A stretch of 64,000 bases of DNA from Rhodobacterales bacterium (GCA_002746935.1 PDRW01000026.1:1-64000), one strand, 5' to 3'; numbered from the stretch's first letter, positions 25,338 through 34,254 are shown. The notes: generated by a model from the letters alone, not told the origin. Translations and numbers: made by a program.

Positions 25338-26708
25338 TCACATCACCCCGGGCATCATGCCGAAAGGTGAATATCCCATTACCGGCCAGCCAGCTCCCAG
25401 ACCGCCGGGCCAGCCTGTCGCGATGCCACCGGGCCAGCCGCCGGCGCCCAGCCCGCCCGGCCAGCCCGTGCCAGCCCCGGCAAGACCCGGCCAGAGGGTG
25501 CTGGCACCCGTGAGACCCGGCCAGAGGGGGCTGGCACCCGTCGCACCCGGCCAGAGGGGGCTGGCACCCGTGACACCCGGCAAGAGCGCGCTGGCACCGG
25601 CAGCTGTCGCCGGCCAGCCGCTGCCCGTCAGTCCGGGCCAGGCTCCGGCGCCGCCGGGCCAGAGCGGCGTAGTGTTCGTTGTAGCGGCGCTGCCAGCTCC
25701 CGCAAAGGGCGTTGTCGTCGCACCCTGATAGGGCTGCGCGGGCGCGGGTCTGTTGCCGGAAGGATAATAAGGCCCCGTCGCAGCCCCGGAGGGCCAGCCC
25801 GGCGCAGGGGTCGCTGTGGGGGCCGCCGTGGGGGCTCCCGGATAAGTGCCGTTACGGCCGCTGTTGTAACCGCTGCCCGTTACCGGGGCTGCCGTAAAGC
25901 CCGCCCCCCCCGGCGCCGATGCAACGGGTGCTCCCGGCGCGGGCGCGGCCTGGGGCACGACCGCCCCCGGCAGAAAGACCGCCGACGGTACAGGCAGGCC
26001 GCTACCGGGCAACGTGGTGACAGGCGGCGGCACCGGCTGCGCCAGAGGCACGGCAGCCATGCCCGGCGGATAGGGGGCCGGGGTCAGGAAAGGCGATGTC
26101 GCCGCCGGGCCGGAATAGGGGGCCGGAGGTGTATAGGCCGGAGCCGGTGTGTAGGCCGGGGCCGGTGTGTAGGCCTGCGGCGCAGCCGGGACTGGCGCTG
26201 TAGAGAGCGGCGCTGTTGCGGGCGGCTCGGCCACCGGTGTCTGAAGCGCGTCTTCCGGGGCGACACCCGTTGCGGGCGGGAAAGACGGCCGGGCGGCAGG
26301 CCCGGCGGGCGCCACCGGCGGCCAGGCCACCGCTCCGCCCGGGTAAACGGCTTCTCCCGGGTAGACGGCTCCACCCGGGTAGCCAGCCGGGGCTTCCGGA
26401 TAGGCCGGGGCGGTTGTATCGTCACGCCCGGTGCCGCCCGAGGACAGGGCGGCATCAAGCGACGACGGCGCGTAAGGTCCATTGTCCGCGCCCATCGCGT
26501 CCCCCGGGAAGCGGCTGGGCGGGGCGGCAGCATCGCCGGGGTAAACCGGAGCGCCGGACGTGCCGGCCGGCACCCACGGGTTTGCGGCATCGGCTCCCGC
26601 TGGCGTTCCGGCGGCACCGGCAAGCGCCGCAGCGATCAGGAGCACGCAGACACGCCGCCCTGAATGATCCGCAAGTCCCGGTGTCATCGTCATGGTCCCC
26701 GTTGTCAT
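25338..26708 (-). CDS. Secreted low-complexity Pro/Ala/Gly-rich protein
   Basis: About 456 residues. The ATG at 26708 is preferred; ATGs at 26693 and 26687 are alternatives, and none has a good ribosome binding site. A signal peptide follows (hydrophobic core CVLLIAAALAGAAG). The rest is low complexity. A YPGxAV repeat lies near residue 105-125, YTPAPA repeats in the middle, and a C-terminal block of LWPGxTGAS decapeptides is encoded by a 30-bp DNA repeat (25487-25577). The upstream extension of the frame to 27518 overlaps the preceding gene and is rejected. No function can be named. Confidence 0.62.
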   Translation of the reverse strand: MTTGTMTMTPGLADHSGRRVCVLLIAAALAGAAGTPAGADAANPWVPAGTSGAPVYPGDAAAPPSRFPGDAMGADNGPYAPSSLDAALSSGGTGRDDTTAPAYPEAPAGYPGGAVYPGEAVYPGGAVAWPPVAPAGPAARPSFPPATGVAPEDALQTPVAEPPATAPLSTAPVPAAPQAYTPAPAYTPAPAYTPPAPYSGPAATSPFLTPAPYPPGMAAVPLAQPVPPPVTTLPGSGLPVPSAVFLPGAVVPQAAPAPGAPVASAPGGAGFTAAPVTGSGYNSGRNGTYPGAPTAAPTATPAPGWPSGAATGPYYPSGNRPAPAQPYQGATTTPFAGAGSAATTNTTPLWPGGAGAWPGLTGSGWPATAAGASALLPGVTGASPLWPGATGASPLWPGLTGASTLWPGLAGAGTGWPGGLGAGGWPGGIATGWPGGLGAGWPVMGYSPFGMMPGVM

Positions 26709-26734
26709 CTGGCCGACGTGCGCAAACGAGCGGT

Positions 26735-27574
26735 TTACCGGTCCGGCCGCATCGGATAGGGCGCCACAGCGCCTGTCGTTGGCGAGGATGAGTATCCCCA
26801 GGTCGGTTGGCCAGGGAATGCGGCAGGTTGACCCGGTGCGACCGAAATGCCCGGCTGCGCCCCGCCAACCGGGGCCACCGGCGCCGGAGCGCGCGGCGGA
26901 GCGCGAAGCTGAGACGGCGCCTGGACGGGAGCAAACCCGGGGGCTTGCGGTGGGGAATACCCCTGACCGGCGGCATCCGGCGCATGCCGGAACTGCCAGT
27001 TTGGAGGCTGCCAGCCCTGCATCTGCCAGCCAGCGGCCGGTTGCGTGCCGCCCGCCGAAGACGCCTGCGGCGCCGCCCTGCCCGGCCCGTACCCCGCCCC
27101 GTAACCCGGCCTGTAACCCTGCGGCATATAGGGCATGGGCTTCAGGGCGCTGCGGCCCGGCCGGGACCGGACCGGCATGCCCGGTGCAAAGGCCGGGGCG
27201 GTCGCGGTGGCTTCGCCGCCCGGCGGAGTGGCAGGGCCCGCGGCCCCCTCCCCGCCCGGCGGCGGCGCGGGGGGCTGCATCCAGTAGGGCAGTTGCAGCG
27301 CGGCGCCGGAGCCGTTGTGGCCGAAGCGCGGCACTGTCTCCCGGGCCTGCGGAACCGGCGGCACCGGAACCGGCGGGCCGAAGCCGCCTGCGGGCATGAC
27401 CGGAAACGGCCCGGGCACCGGCGGCAACGCAGTCTGCGGCGGCTGCATCGGGGGTGGCGGCACCTGTGGAGCCTCTGCGACCGCTGGTCCGGCAGCGGCA
27501 AGCGCCACCGCGAGACAAAGCGCGGCCCGGTGCCGGAAATGGCGCGGCAGATCGTGGCGAGCGGGATCATTCAT
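26735..27574 (-). CDS. Secreted proline-rich protein
   Basis: The 279-residue product starts at the ATG at 27574, with GGAGG nine bases upstream inside the RND coding sequence; the start overlaps the RND stop by 8 bp. A signal peptide covers about residues 12-33 (ends AVAEA). The mature part is about one quarter proline with short blocks such as PPPPMQPP and YGAGYGPGR, and contains no domain I recognise. Translational coupling to the RND permease argues that it is made with the transporter. Confidence 0.66.
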   Translation of the reverse strand: MNDPARHDLPRHFRHRAALCLAVALAAAGPAVAEAPQVPPPPMQPPQTALPPVPGPFPVMPAGGFGPPVPVPPVPQARETVPRFGHNGSGAALQLPYWMQPPAPPPGGEGAAGPATPPGGEATATAPAFAPGMPVRSRPGRSALKPMPYMPQGYRPGYGAGYGPGRAAPQASSAGGTQPAAGWQMQGWQPPNWQFRHAPDAAGQGYSPPQAPGFAPVQAPSQLRAPPRAPAPVAPVGGAQPGISVAPGQPAAFPGQPTWGYSSSPTTGAVAPYPMRPDR

Positions 27575-30500
27575 CTGCACTGTCCTCCAGACCCTTCAGA
27601 CGGATGCCACGCCGTCCGCCGCGCGCGGCGGCGGGCTTTGCCGGTCCGGTCTGAGCGGCCGGTTTCGGCGCGGGATTTGCGCGGGCAGAAGGCTTCGCGG
27701 GCGCGCGCCGGGGCTTCACCGCCGGTTTGGCCTTCGCCTTTGGCGTCGCGGCGGGCGCGGGGCGGGCCTTCGGTTTGGCTGAGGGCGCCGCGCCGGCTTC
27801 TGCCTTCGCGGGGGCTTCCGGCCCGGCCTTCGGCTTCGCGGCGGGCTTCGGCTTCGCCACCGGCCCGGCCTTCGGCGTCTTGGCAGGTTTGGGCCTTGCC
27901 GCCGGTTTGGTCTTTGCCACCGGGCTGGCCGCGGGTTTCGGCTTTGCCGCCGGTCTGGCCTTCGGCTTCGTGGCGGGCGCTTTCGGCTTCGCCACCGGTT
28001 CTGCGGCCTGCTTCGCCGCCGGTCTGGCCTTCGGCCTCGCCGCCGGTTTCGCCTGCACCGCCGCCGCTGCGGATTTCGCCTCCGTCGGCGCGTCTTCGGC
28101 GCGCGCTTCGGGCTCCTCCCCGACCACAGCATCCGCCCGTGCCACCGCCGGTTCGACAGCGGCAAGCGCTTCGGCGATGCTCTCCCCGGCGGGCTCCGCC
28201 GCCGGTCCGGCGGCGGTCACCTCTGCCCGGGGCGCCCGGACACGCGCCCATCCGCTCGCCACCCGGGCCACCAGCCCCGAGGCCGCCGCGCTCACCTTGC
28301 CGAGCGACCGGGCAATGCCGCCGCCGGTGGTGGGACCACCCGGACCATCGTCCGGCCCCTGCGGCTTCGGCATCTCCGGCACCTGACCCGCTGCCGGGTC
28401 GACCGGCCCGTCGATCGACGCCAGCAGCGCCTTCGACCATGTGACGCAGCCCAGCGGGATCACGATCAGCGTGAGCAACGTCGACACCAGCCCGCCGAAC
28501 ATCAGCGAAATCGCCATGCCCTGGAAGATCGGGTCGGAGAGGATCACCGAAGACCCCGCGATCAGCGCCAGCGCGGTGATGATGATCGGCCGCGTCCGGG
28601 TCTGACAGGAATAGATCACCGCATCCTGCACCCGCATGCCGGTCTTCACCGCATGCAGCGAGAAATCCACCAGCAGGATCGAGTTTCGCACGATGATTCC
28701 TGCCAGCGCGATGAAACCGATCATCGAGGTCGCGGTGAACGACGCGCCGAACATCCAGTGGCCGGGCACGATGCCGATCAGCGTCAGCGGGATCGGCGCC
28801 ATCACGATCGCCGGGATGGTGAAATTGCCGAATTCCCAGACCACCAGCACATAGATCAGCAGCAGCGCCACCCCATAGGCCAGCCCCATGTCGCGGAAGG
28901 TCTCATAGGTCACGGTCCATTCGCCGGTCCATTCGAGCGCCGATTTCATCGAGACATCGGGCGGTCCGAGGTAGTTGGTCTCGACCCGCACCCCGTCGGG
29001 GGCGGTGTAGCCGTCGAGCATGTCCTCGATCTCGAAGATCGCGTAGATCGGCGCGCCGAGGGCGCCGGTGACATCGGCGGTGACGAATTCCACCGCGCGC
29101 AGGTTCTTGTGGAAGATCGGGTCGTCGAGCCGGAATTCCTCGAAGGAGCCCAGCTCCGTCAGCGGGATCATCGCCCCGGTCGCCGAGGGCACCGGCAATT
29201 GCCCGAGCCGGCCGAACTGGCCGCGCAGCGACAGCGGCATTTGCAGGTAGATATAGGTCGGCTCCACGGCGCGGTCGTTCTTCACGTCGCCCAGGATGTA
29301 ACCGCCCATCGCCATTTCCAGCTGCCGGTTGATGGTCTCCACCGAAACCCCGCGGCGCGAGGCCTTTTCACGGTCGACCACGAACCGCCAGGAGCTGTAG
29401 CTGTCCTGCATCAGCGCGTCGGCGTCGACGGTGATTTCCGCCGCGTCGAACATGTCGCGGATGTCGCGCGCCACCTGACGGCGGGTTTCGGCATCAGGCC
29501 CGTAGACCTCGGCGACCATGGTTTGCAGCACCGGCGGCCCGGGCGGCATTTCGATCACCTCGATCCGCGCGCCCATCTCGCGGGCCAGCGGGGTCAGCAT
29601 CTCGCGCACCACCACGGCGAGGTCTTCCGACGACCGGTCGCGATGGTGCTTGAGGCCGATTTCCACCTGAATATCCGCCATCCACGGGCGGTTGCGCAGA
29701 TAGGTATGCCGCACCAGACCGTTGAAGTTGAACGGGCTCGCGGTGCCCACATAGCTTTGCAGCGCCACCACTTCGGGGATGTCCATCAGCTTTTCGGAGA
29801 GCCGCGAGGCCACGTTGGCGGTGACCGGAAGCGGGGTGCCCTCGGGCATGTTGATGGTGACGTTGAACTCCGGCTTGTTGTCCTTCGGCAGCATCTTCAC
29901 CGTCACCGACTGGGTGTAGAACAAAAACAGCGACAGGAAGAACACCACCACCAGACCGATCAGGAACGACCAGCCCGCGACCCGCTTGTGGATCAGCGGC
30001 ACCAGCGTCTTCACGAAGAAGCGGTTGAGCCAGAGGGTCTGCCTGTGTTCGCTCTCCTGGCTCTTTTCCAGCGACGCCATGGAGGGGCGGATCCGCTGCG
30101 CGAGCCAGGGGGTGAACAGGAAGGCGGCGAACAGCGAGAACAGCATCGCCACCGAACCCAGCGCCGGGATCGGCGCCATGTAGGGGCCCATCATGCCGCG
30201 CACGAAGCCCATCGGCAACAGCGCCGCGATCACCGTGAAGGTCGCGAGAATGGTCGGGTTGCCGACCTCGCGCACCGCGTCGACCGAGACCGCTTCCGAG
30301 ACCTCGCCATCCTCGAGCCACCTTCGATAGATGTTTTCCACCACGACAATGGCGTCGTCCACCAGAATGCCGATCGAGAAGATCAGCGCGAATAGTGACA
30401 CCCTGTCGATGGTGAAGCCCAGGATCCAGGCCGAGAACACCGTCATCAGGATCACGATCGGGATCACGATCAGCACCACGATGGCGGCACGGACACCCAG

Positions 30501-31733
30501 CGCCAGCCAGATCAGCAGCGTCACCGCGCCGGTCACCACGAACAGCTTGAAGATCAGCTCGTTGACCTTTTCGTTCGCGGTCTCGCCATAGTTGCGGGTG
30601 ATTTCCACATGGACATTGTCGGGGATCAGGCTGCCCTTCAGCCGCTCGACCGAGGCCAGCACCGCATTGGCGACCGAGACCCCGTTGGAGCCGGATTTCT
30701 TGGCCACCGCGATGGTCACCGCCGGGGCGCCGAGCGGGGCCAGCTCGATCTCGCCATGATCGCCGCCTTCGCCGGCTTCACCATGTTCGGCATGATGGCC
30801 ATAGGCCGGGCCGGTGTAGTAGCTCACCATCGAGGTGGCATCGTCGGTGCCCTGGGTCACCAGCGCCACATCGCGGATATAGGTCGGCTGGCCGTGGCTC
30901 ACGCCGATCATCAGGTTTTCGATGTCACGCGCATTGCGCAGGAAGGAGCCGGTGTAGAGCGTGAACGAGCTCGTGCCCGCCTCCACCATGCCGACGCCGC
31001 GTTCCGAATTGGCGGCGTTGATGGTCTGGGCGATCTCGTCAAGGCCGATGCCGAAGCCTGCGAGACGTTCGGGGAAGACCTCGACCTTGATCGCATCGGA
31101 ACGCCCGCCAACCACGAAGCTCTGCGAGGTGTTGGGCACCTCCTTCAGCCGCTGCATCACGTCAAGCGACAGCGAGCGCAGCGCGCCTTCGTCGACCGTG
31201 TGGCTCCACAGCGTCAGCGTCACCACCGGCACGTCGTCCACGCCCTTGGGCTTGATCAGCGGCTGGCTGACCCCGGGCGGGATCTTGTCGAGGTTGGACT
31301 GGATCTTGTCGTTAAGCTTGACCAGCGACGGGCCCATCTCCTCGCCGACCTCGAACTGCACGGTCACCATGGCGCCGTTGCGTTCGGAGGTCGAATAGAC
31401 ATGCTCGACACCGGGGATCTCGCTCATCAGCCGCTCCAGCGGGTCGGTGGCGAGCGAGGCCACCTGTTCGGCGGAAATCCCGGGGTACTGGAACATCACG
31501 TCCACCATCGGCACCGAGATCTGCGGATCTTCCTGCCGGGGGGTAACGACGATGCCCATCAGGCCGAGCGCGAAACACGCGATCAGCAGCAGCGGCGAAA
31601 GCGGCGAGTTGATGAAGGCTTTCGCAAGGCGGCCGGCCAGGCCGAGATCTTCGCCATGCCCGTTGCCATTTTCGCTGCCGTTCACGGTGGCACCATTGCC
31701 GGTGCCGTTCTGTTTGGCGGTCTGATCGGTCAT
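27567..31733 (-). CDS. RND-family efflux permease with long H1-like tail
   Basis: A 1388-residue inner-membrane proton-driven transporter. Residues about 30-1090 form a full RND permease: TM1 at about 42-60, a first periplasmic domain beginning PRQEDPQISVPMVDV, and the proton relay ILVDDAIVVVEN in TM4. A second half repeats the fold. The first periplasmic part carries a His-rich insert, YGHHAEHGEAGEGGDHGE. After the last helix comes a cytoplasmic tail of nearly 300 residues made of Lys/Ala/Pro repeats (KPKA, KPAA), like histone H1 or AlgP, which is not a normal RND feature. GGAG lies seven bases before the ATG. The adaptor gene is upstream. Confidence 0.94.
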   Translation of the reverse strand: MTDQTAKQNGTGNGATVNGSENGNGHGEDLGLAGRLAKAFINSPLSPLLLIACFALGLMGIVVTPRQEDPQISVPMVDVMFQYPGISAEQVASLATDPLERLMSEIPGVEHVYSTSERNGAMVTVQFEVGEEMGPSLVKLNDKIQSNLDKIPPGVSQPLIKPKGVDDVPVVTLTLWSHTVDEGALRSLSLDVMQRLKEVPNTSQSFVVGGRSDAIKVEVFPERLAGFGIGLDEIAQTINAANSERGVGMVEAGTSSFTLYTGSFLRNARDIENLMIGVSHGQPTYIRDVALVTQGTDDATSMVSYYTGPAYGHHAEHGEAGEGGDHGEIELAPLGAPAVTIAVAKKSGSNGVSVANAVLASVERLKGSLIPDNVHVEITRNYGETANEKVNELIFKLFVVTGAVTLLIWLALGVRAAIVVLIVIPIVILMTVFSAWILGFTIDRVSLFALIFSIGILVDDAIVVVENIYRRWLEDGEVSEAVSVDAVREVGNPTILATFTVIAALLPMGFVRGMMGPYMAPIPALGSVAMLFSLFAAFLFTPWLAQRIRPSMASLEKSQESEHRQTLWLNRFFVKTLVPLIHKRVAGWSFLIGLVVVFFLSLFLFYTQSVTVKMLPKDNKPEFNVTINMPEGTPLPVTANVASRLSEKLMDIPEVVALQSYVGTASPFNFNGLVRHTYLRNRPWMADIQVEIGLKHHRDRSSEDLAVVVREMLTPLAREMGARIEVIEMPPGPPVLQTMVAEVYGPDAETRRQVARDIRDMFDAAEITVDADALMQDSYSSWRFVVDREKASRRGVSVETINRQLEMAMGGYILGDVKNDRAVEPTYIYLQMPLSLRGQFGRLGQLPVPSATGAMIPLTELGSFEEFRLDDPIFHKNLRAVEFVTADVTGALGAPIYAIFEIEDMLDGYTAPDGVRVETNYLGPPDVSMKSALEWTGEWTVTYETFRDMGLAYGVALLLIYVLVVWEFGNFTIPAIVMAPIPLTLIGIVPGHWMFGASFTATSMIGFIALAGIIVRNSILLVDFSLHAVKTGMRVQDAVIYSCQTRTRPIIITALALIAGSSVILSDPIFQGMAISLMFGGLVSTLLTLIVIPLGCVTWSKALLASIDGPVDPAAGQVPEMPKPQGPDDGPGGPTTGGGIARSLGKVSAAASGLVARVASGWARVRAPRAEVTAAGPAAEPAGESIAEALAAVEPAVARADAVVGEEPEARAEDAPTEAKSAAAAVQAKPAARPKARPAAKQAAEPVAKPKAPATKPKARPAAKPKPAASPVAKTKPAARPKPAKTPKAGPVAKPKPAAKPKAGPEAPAKAEAGAAPSAKPKARPAPAATPKAKAKPAVKPRRAPAKPSARANPAPKPAAQTGPAKPAAARGGRRGIRLKGLEDSADE

Positions 31734-31821
31734 GTCAGCTCCACGATCCTGCGTGTCTCACCCAGAACGTGCCCGCGCTCATTCGCATTCATACGGGGCG
31801 CCGCTCTGTTCTTTCGTTCTC

Positions 31822-32094
31822 ACATGCCGGAAGGCGCAAACCGGGGCCGATTTGCGCGGCATGCTGAGTTGTGGTCGCATGCCGGAAAGCGCAAAACCGG
31901 GGTCCACTTTTGCGCGGCATGCTGAGTTGTGGTCGCATGCCGGAAAGCGCAAAACCGGGGTCCACTTTTGCGCGGCATGCTGAGGGTCGTCGCATGCCGA
32001 AAGGCGCAAAACCGGTTTCCACTTTTGCGCGGCATGCTGAGGGTCGTCGCATGCCGAAAGGCGCAAAACCGGTTTCCACTTTTGCGCGGCATGC
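31822..32094. repeat. Palindromic repeat array, five units of 57-58 bp period
   Basis: Four 46-bp units (31877-31922, 31935-31980, 31992-32037, 32049-32094) plus a shorter first unit (about 31822-31863), separated by about 11 bp. Each unit is a hairpin: GCATGCC and GCGCAAAA on the left pair with TTTTGCGC and GGCATGC on the right, with a small bulge and an ACCGG-type loop. The array fills the gap between the adaptor and permease genes. Related single copies occur at 866 and 17299. It may be a REP-like element that stabilises the upstream mRNA or attenuates expression of the permease. Confidence 0.93.
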
Positions 32095-32096
32095 TT

Positions 32097-33257
32097 TTAA
32101 TGCCCGGAAATCAGCGACGAGGGCGGCGACAGGATCACCGTTTCGCCGCCGGACAGGCCGGAGACCACCGAAATCGACCCGTCCGCAAGCGGATAGCCCA
32201 CGCGCACGATGCGCAGAGACGGCACCCCCTGGTCGAGCACGAAGACGGCCGGAAGCGAGCCGCGCCAGATCAGCGCTTCGGCCGGCACCGAGGTCTGCCC
32301 CGAGGTCGGCACGGAGGCGTCCGGCACGGTCACTTCGGCATACATGCCGGGGCCGCCGGGGGTACCGATCGGCAGGTCGAACTTGACGGTGACGGTATGG
32401 CGCCTGGCGTCGGCCACCGGATAGATCTGCGCCACCCGCGCCTCCACCGGCCCGCCGCCCGAATCGAGCCGCGCCGGCACCAGCATGCCCTCGGCCAGCC
32501 CCGCCGCGAGCCGCACCGGCACATCGGCCTCGATGCGCAGATAGTCGATGAAGGCGAAGTCGATGATCGGCATCCCCGGCTGCACGGTGTCGCCCACCTC
32601 CACATGCTTGCGCATGATGATGCCGTCGAACTCGGCGGTGGCCTGGAAATCCTTGAGCGTCGCGTCGATGGCGTCGAGATTGGCCTGGGCGGCAGCCAGC
32701 CCGCTGGTGGCGGTTTCAACGCCGATGCCCTGGGCATAGAGGTCGGCATGGCGCTCGACGCCGCTGTCCGACTGGCCCATCATCTCCGAGAACCCTTGCG
32801 TGAAGAACTGGTCGAAGGTGGCCGGAATCCCCATGCCCGGAACCCCGGTCACCGAGTTGACCCGCGGCGAATAGATTTCGCGCGAATATTGCATGTAGGA
32901 GTTGCGCAGCGCCGCTTCCGCCTGCCGGACCTGGCTTTCGGCCGCGCGGCGTTTGGCACGAAGGTCGGCGTCGTCGATCCGCACCAGCATTTCGCCGGTC
33001 TTGGCGCGGTGGCCCTCGGAACCGGCAAGATAGGTGATCCGCCCCGGCACCTGCGCAGCAACGGTGATCTCCTTGTAGGGAATGACCGTACCGCCGACGA
33101 TGGCCGAGCCGCCGACCTGCGACACCATGACCGGGGCCGTACGATACCCCTCCGCCAAGGCGGACACCGGATTGTCCTGCGACAGCGCCGCCTGACCGGC
33201 GATGACCGCCAGAGCGAAGGCCGCAAGAACGGGTGCGATTCCAGCAGTTTTCTGCAT
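32097..33257 (-). CDS. RND efflux periplasmic adaptor subunit
   Basis: A 386-residue membrane fusion protein that links an RND permease to an outer-membrane channel. Signal peptide about 1-26. A lipoyl half-motif around GTVIPYKEITVAAQVPGRITYL, an alpha-hairpin (about 95-210) and the second lipoyl half EFDGIIMRKHVEVGDTVQPG follow, then a beta-barrel and membrane-proximal domain. The hairpin is interrupted by about 40 residues including a GVPGMGIPATFDQFFTQGF stretch, longer than in typical adaptors. AAAGGGG lies upstream of the ATG. No TolC-type gene is in the window. Confidence 0.92.
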   Translation of the reverse strand: MQKTAGIAPVLAAFALAVIAGQAALSQDNPVSALAEGYRTAPVMVSQVGGSAIVGGTVIPYKEITVAAQVPGRITYLAGSEGHRAKTGEMLVRIDDADLRAKRRAAESQVRQAEAALRNSYMQYSREIYSPRVNSVTGVPGMGIPATFDQFFTQGFSEMMGQSDSGVERHADLYAQGIGVETATSGLAAAQANLDAIDATLKDFQATAEFDGIIMRKHVEVGDTVQPGMPIIDFAFIDYLRIEADVPVRLAAGLAEGMLVPARLDSGGGPVEARVAQIYPVADARRHTVTVKFDLPIGTPGGPGMYAEVTVPDASVPTSGQTSVPAEALIWRGSLPAVFVLDQGVPSLRIVRVGYPLADGSISVVSGLSGGETVILSPPSSLISGH

Positions 33258-33427
33258 CCCTACCCCTTTGTTTCAAGTCCCGACCGGATTGGCCCGATCC
33301 GCCTCCCCGTGCCTGCGCGAAGTATATTTGGCACCTGCGGGATTTCACTACGGTTTTTCAGGCATCCACACAACATGCTATCTGAATGGTTGCAAGAGGC
33401 AGGGCACCGGGCCGGGCCGGCAGGCGG

Positions 33428-33883
33428 TCAGAACGGCGAAAACCACCCCATCGGGTTGGCCATGACATTGCCGACCCGGCTCATGTCGCGGGTCATCCGG
33501 CTCATGTTGGCGTTGACCCCATAGATGTTGCCGACCATCGCATTGACTCCCTTGTCCATGCTCTCGATGTCGCCCGACACGGCCGCGAGCGCGCCGTCCA
33601 TGGAGCCGATCGCGCCCGTCATGGTCTCCATCGTCCCGACCATGGTCTGCATCGCCAGCGTCATCTCGCCCATGTTGACGGTGAGCTTGTCCATGTTGGC
33701 CGAAATGCGGTCCATGTCGTCCACCATTTCCGCAAAATGCTGGTTCATCTCCACCATTGTGCCGGTGAGGGTATAGACCTGCCGGGCCATGCCGTAGAGC
33801 ACCCAGGACAACAGAGCCATGACCACCACGATCAGAAAGGTGGTGATGACGATGAATCCACCGCTGGTTGCGCGCCGGTACAT
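33428..33883 (-). CDS. Met-rich membrane-anchored helical protein
   Basis: The 151-residue product starts at the ATG at 33883, with GGAGG five bases upstream. A transmembrane helix at about 12-34 is followed by about 110 residues of predicted continuous helix in the periplasm, with a hydrophobic heptad pattern and some 22 methionines (about 15%). Examples are GEMTLAMQTM and NMSRMTRDMSRVGNVM. The form is a long coiled-coil rod; the Met content could bind copper(I)-like metals or simply fill the core. I recognise no named family. It is 170 bp upstream of the RND adaptor on the same strand. Confidence 0.7.
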   Translation of the reverse strand: MYRRATSGGFIVITTFLIVVVMALLSWVLYGMARQVYTLTGTMVEMNQHFAEMVDDMDRISANMDKLTVNMGEMTLAMQTMVGTMETMTGAIGSMDGALAAVSGDIESMDKGVNAMVGNIYGVNANMSRMTRDMSRVGNVMANPMGWFSPF

Positions 33884-34254
33884 GCTGCCTCCGTTCCGAT
33901 CCCATGGCCGCCCGCGCCGGTTACGCCGAAGCGCCTTGCCTGCCGGGCGGGCGGGCTTTGGGCCGCAGACATATATCAATGAAAGAATTTGTTCCAGCTA
34001 AAAAGGGTCGCATGGGGTCCGGGCTGGCAGCGGGCCCGCGCCGGAAAACGCGGAGACAGCGCGGACCCGCTGCATCATGAGTTTTTTTGCCAGGAAAACG
34101 GGTGCGCAGGGTTGGGCAGGAGATCTCCGGGCAGGGCCGGCGCATCCGGCCCCCAGGACCGGCACCGGCCGGCGGTGGAGGCATGGCGACGCGCTGGCAG
34201 GGAGCCTGCATGGCCCGCCGGGTCTGCACCGTTCAACGCCGGATCCCGCTGCTC
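33884..34254. other. Intergenic region between fpr and Met-rich gene
   Basis: 371 bp with no supported gene. A short AT-rich stretch near 33968-34005 is the best place for the promoter of the Met-rich gene and perhaps of the whole run. No consensus elements could be fixed. Confidence 0.45.

Noticed and set aside
25338-27518. A single 726-residue protein covering two secreted-protein genes
   Set aside because: The first 270 residues are out of frame with the signal-peptide protein at 26735-27574, which has its own ribosome binding site. The downstream gene has its own signal peptide starting near 26708.
28653-30395. Plus-strand His/Arg-rich open frame opposite the RND permease
   Set aside because: Antisense shadow of a clear RND gene; the high His and Arg content comes from reading GC-rich codons backwards.
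31822-32094. Possible CRISPR array or coding repeat
   Set aside because: Inter-unit gaps are nearly identical rather than unique spacers, and each unit is a long palindrome, as for REP elements. The open frames across it repeat the same peptide only because of the period.
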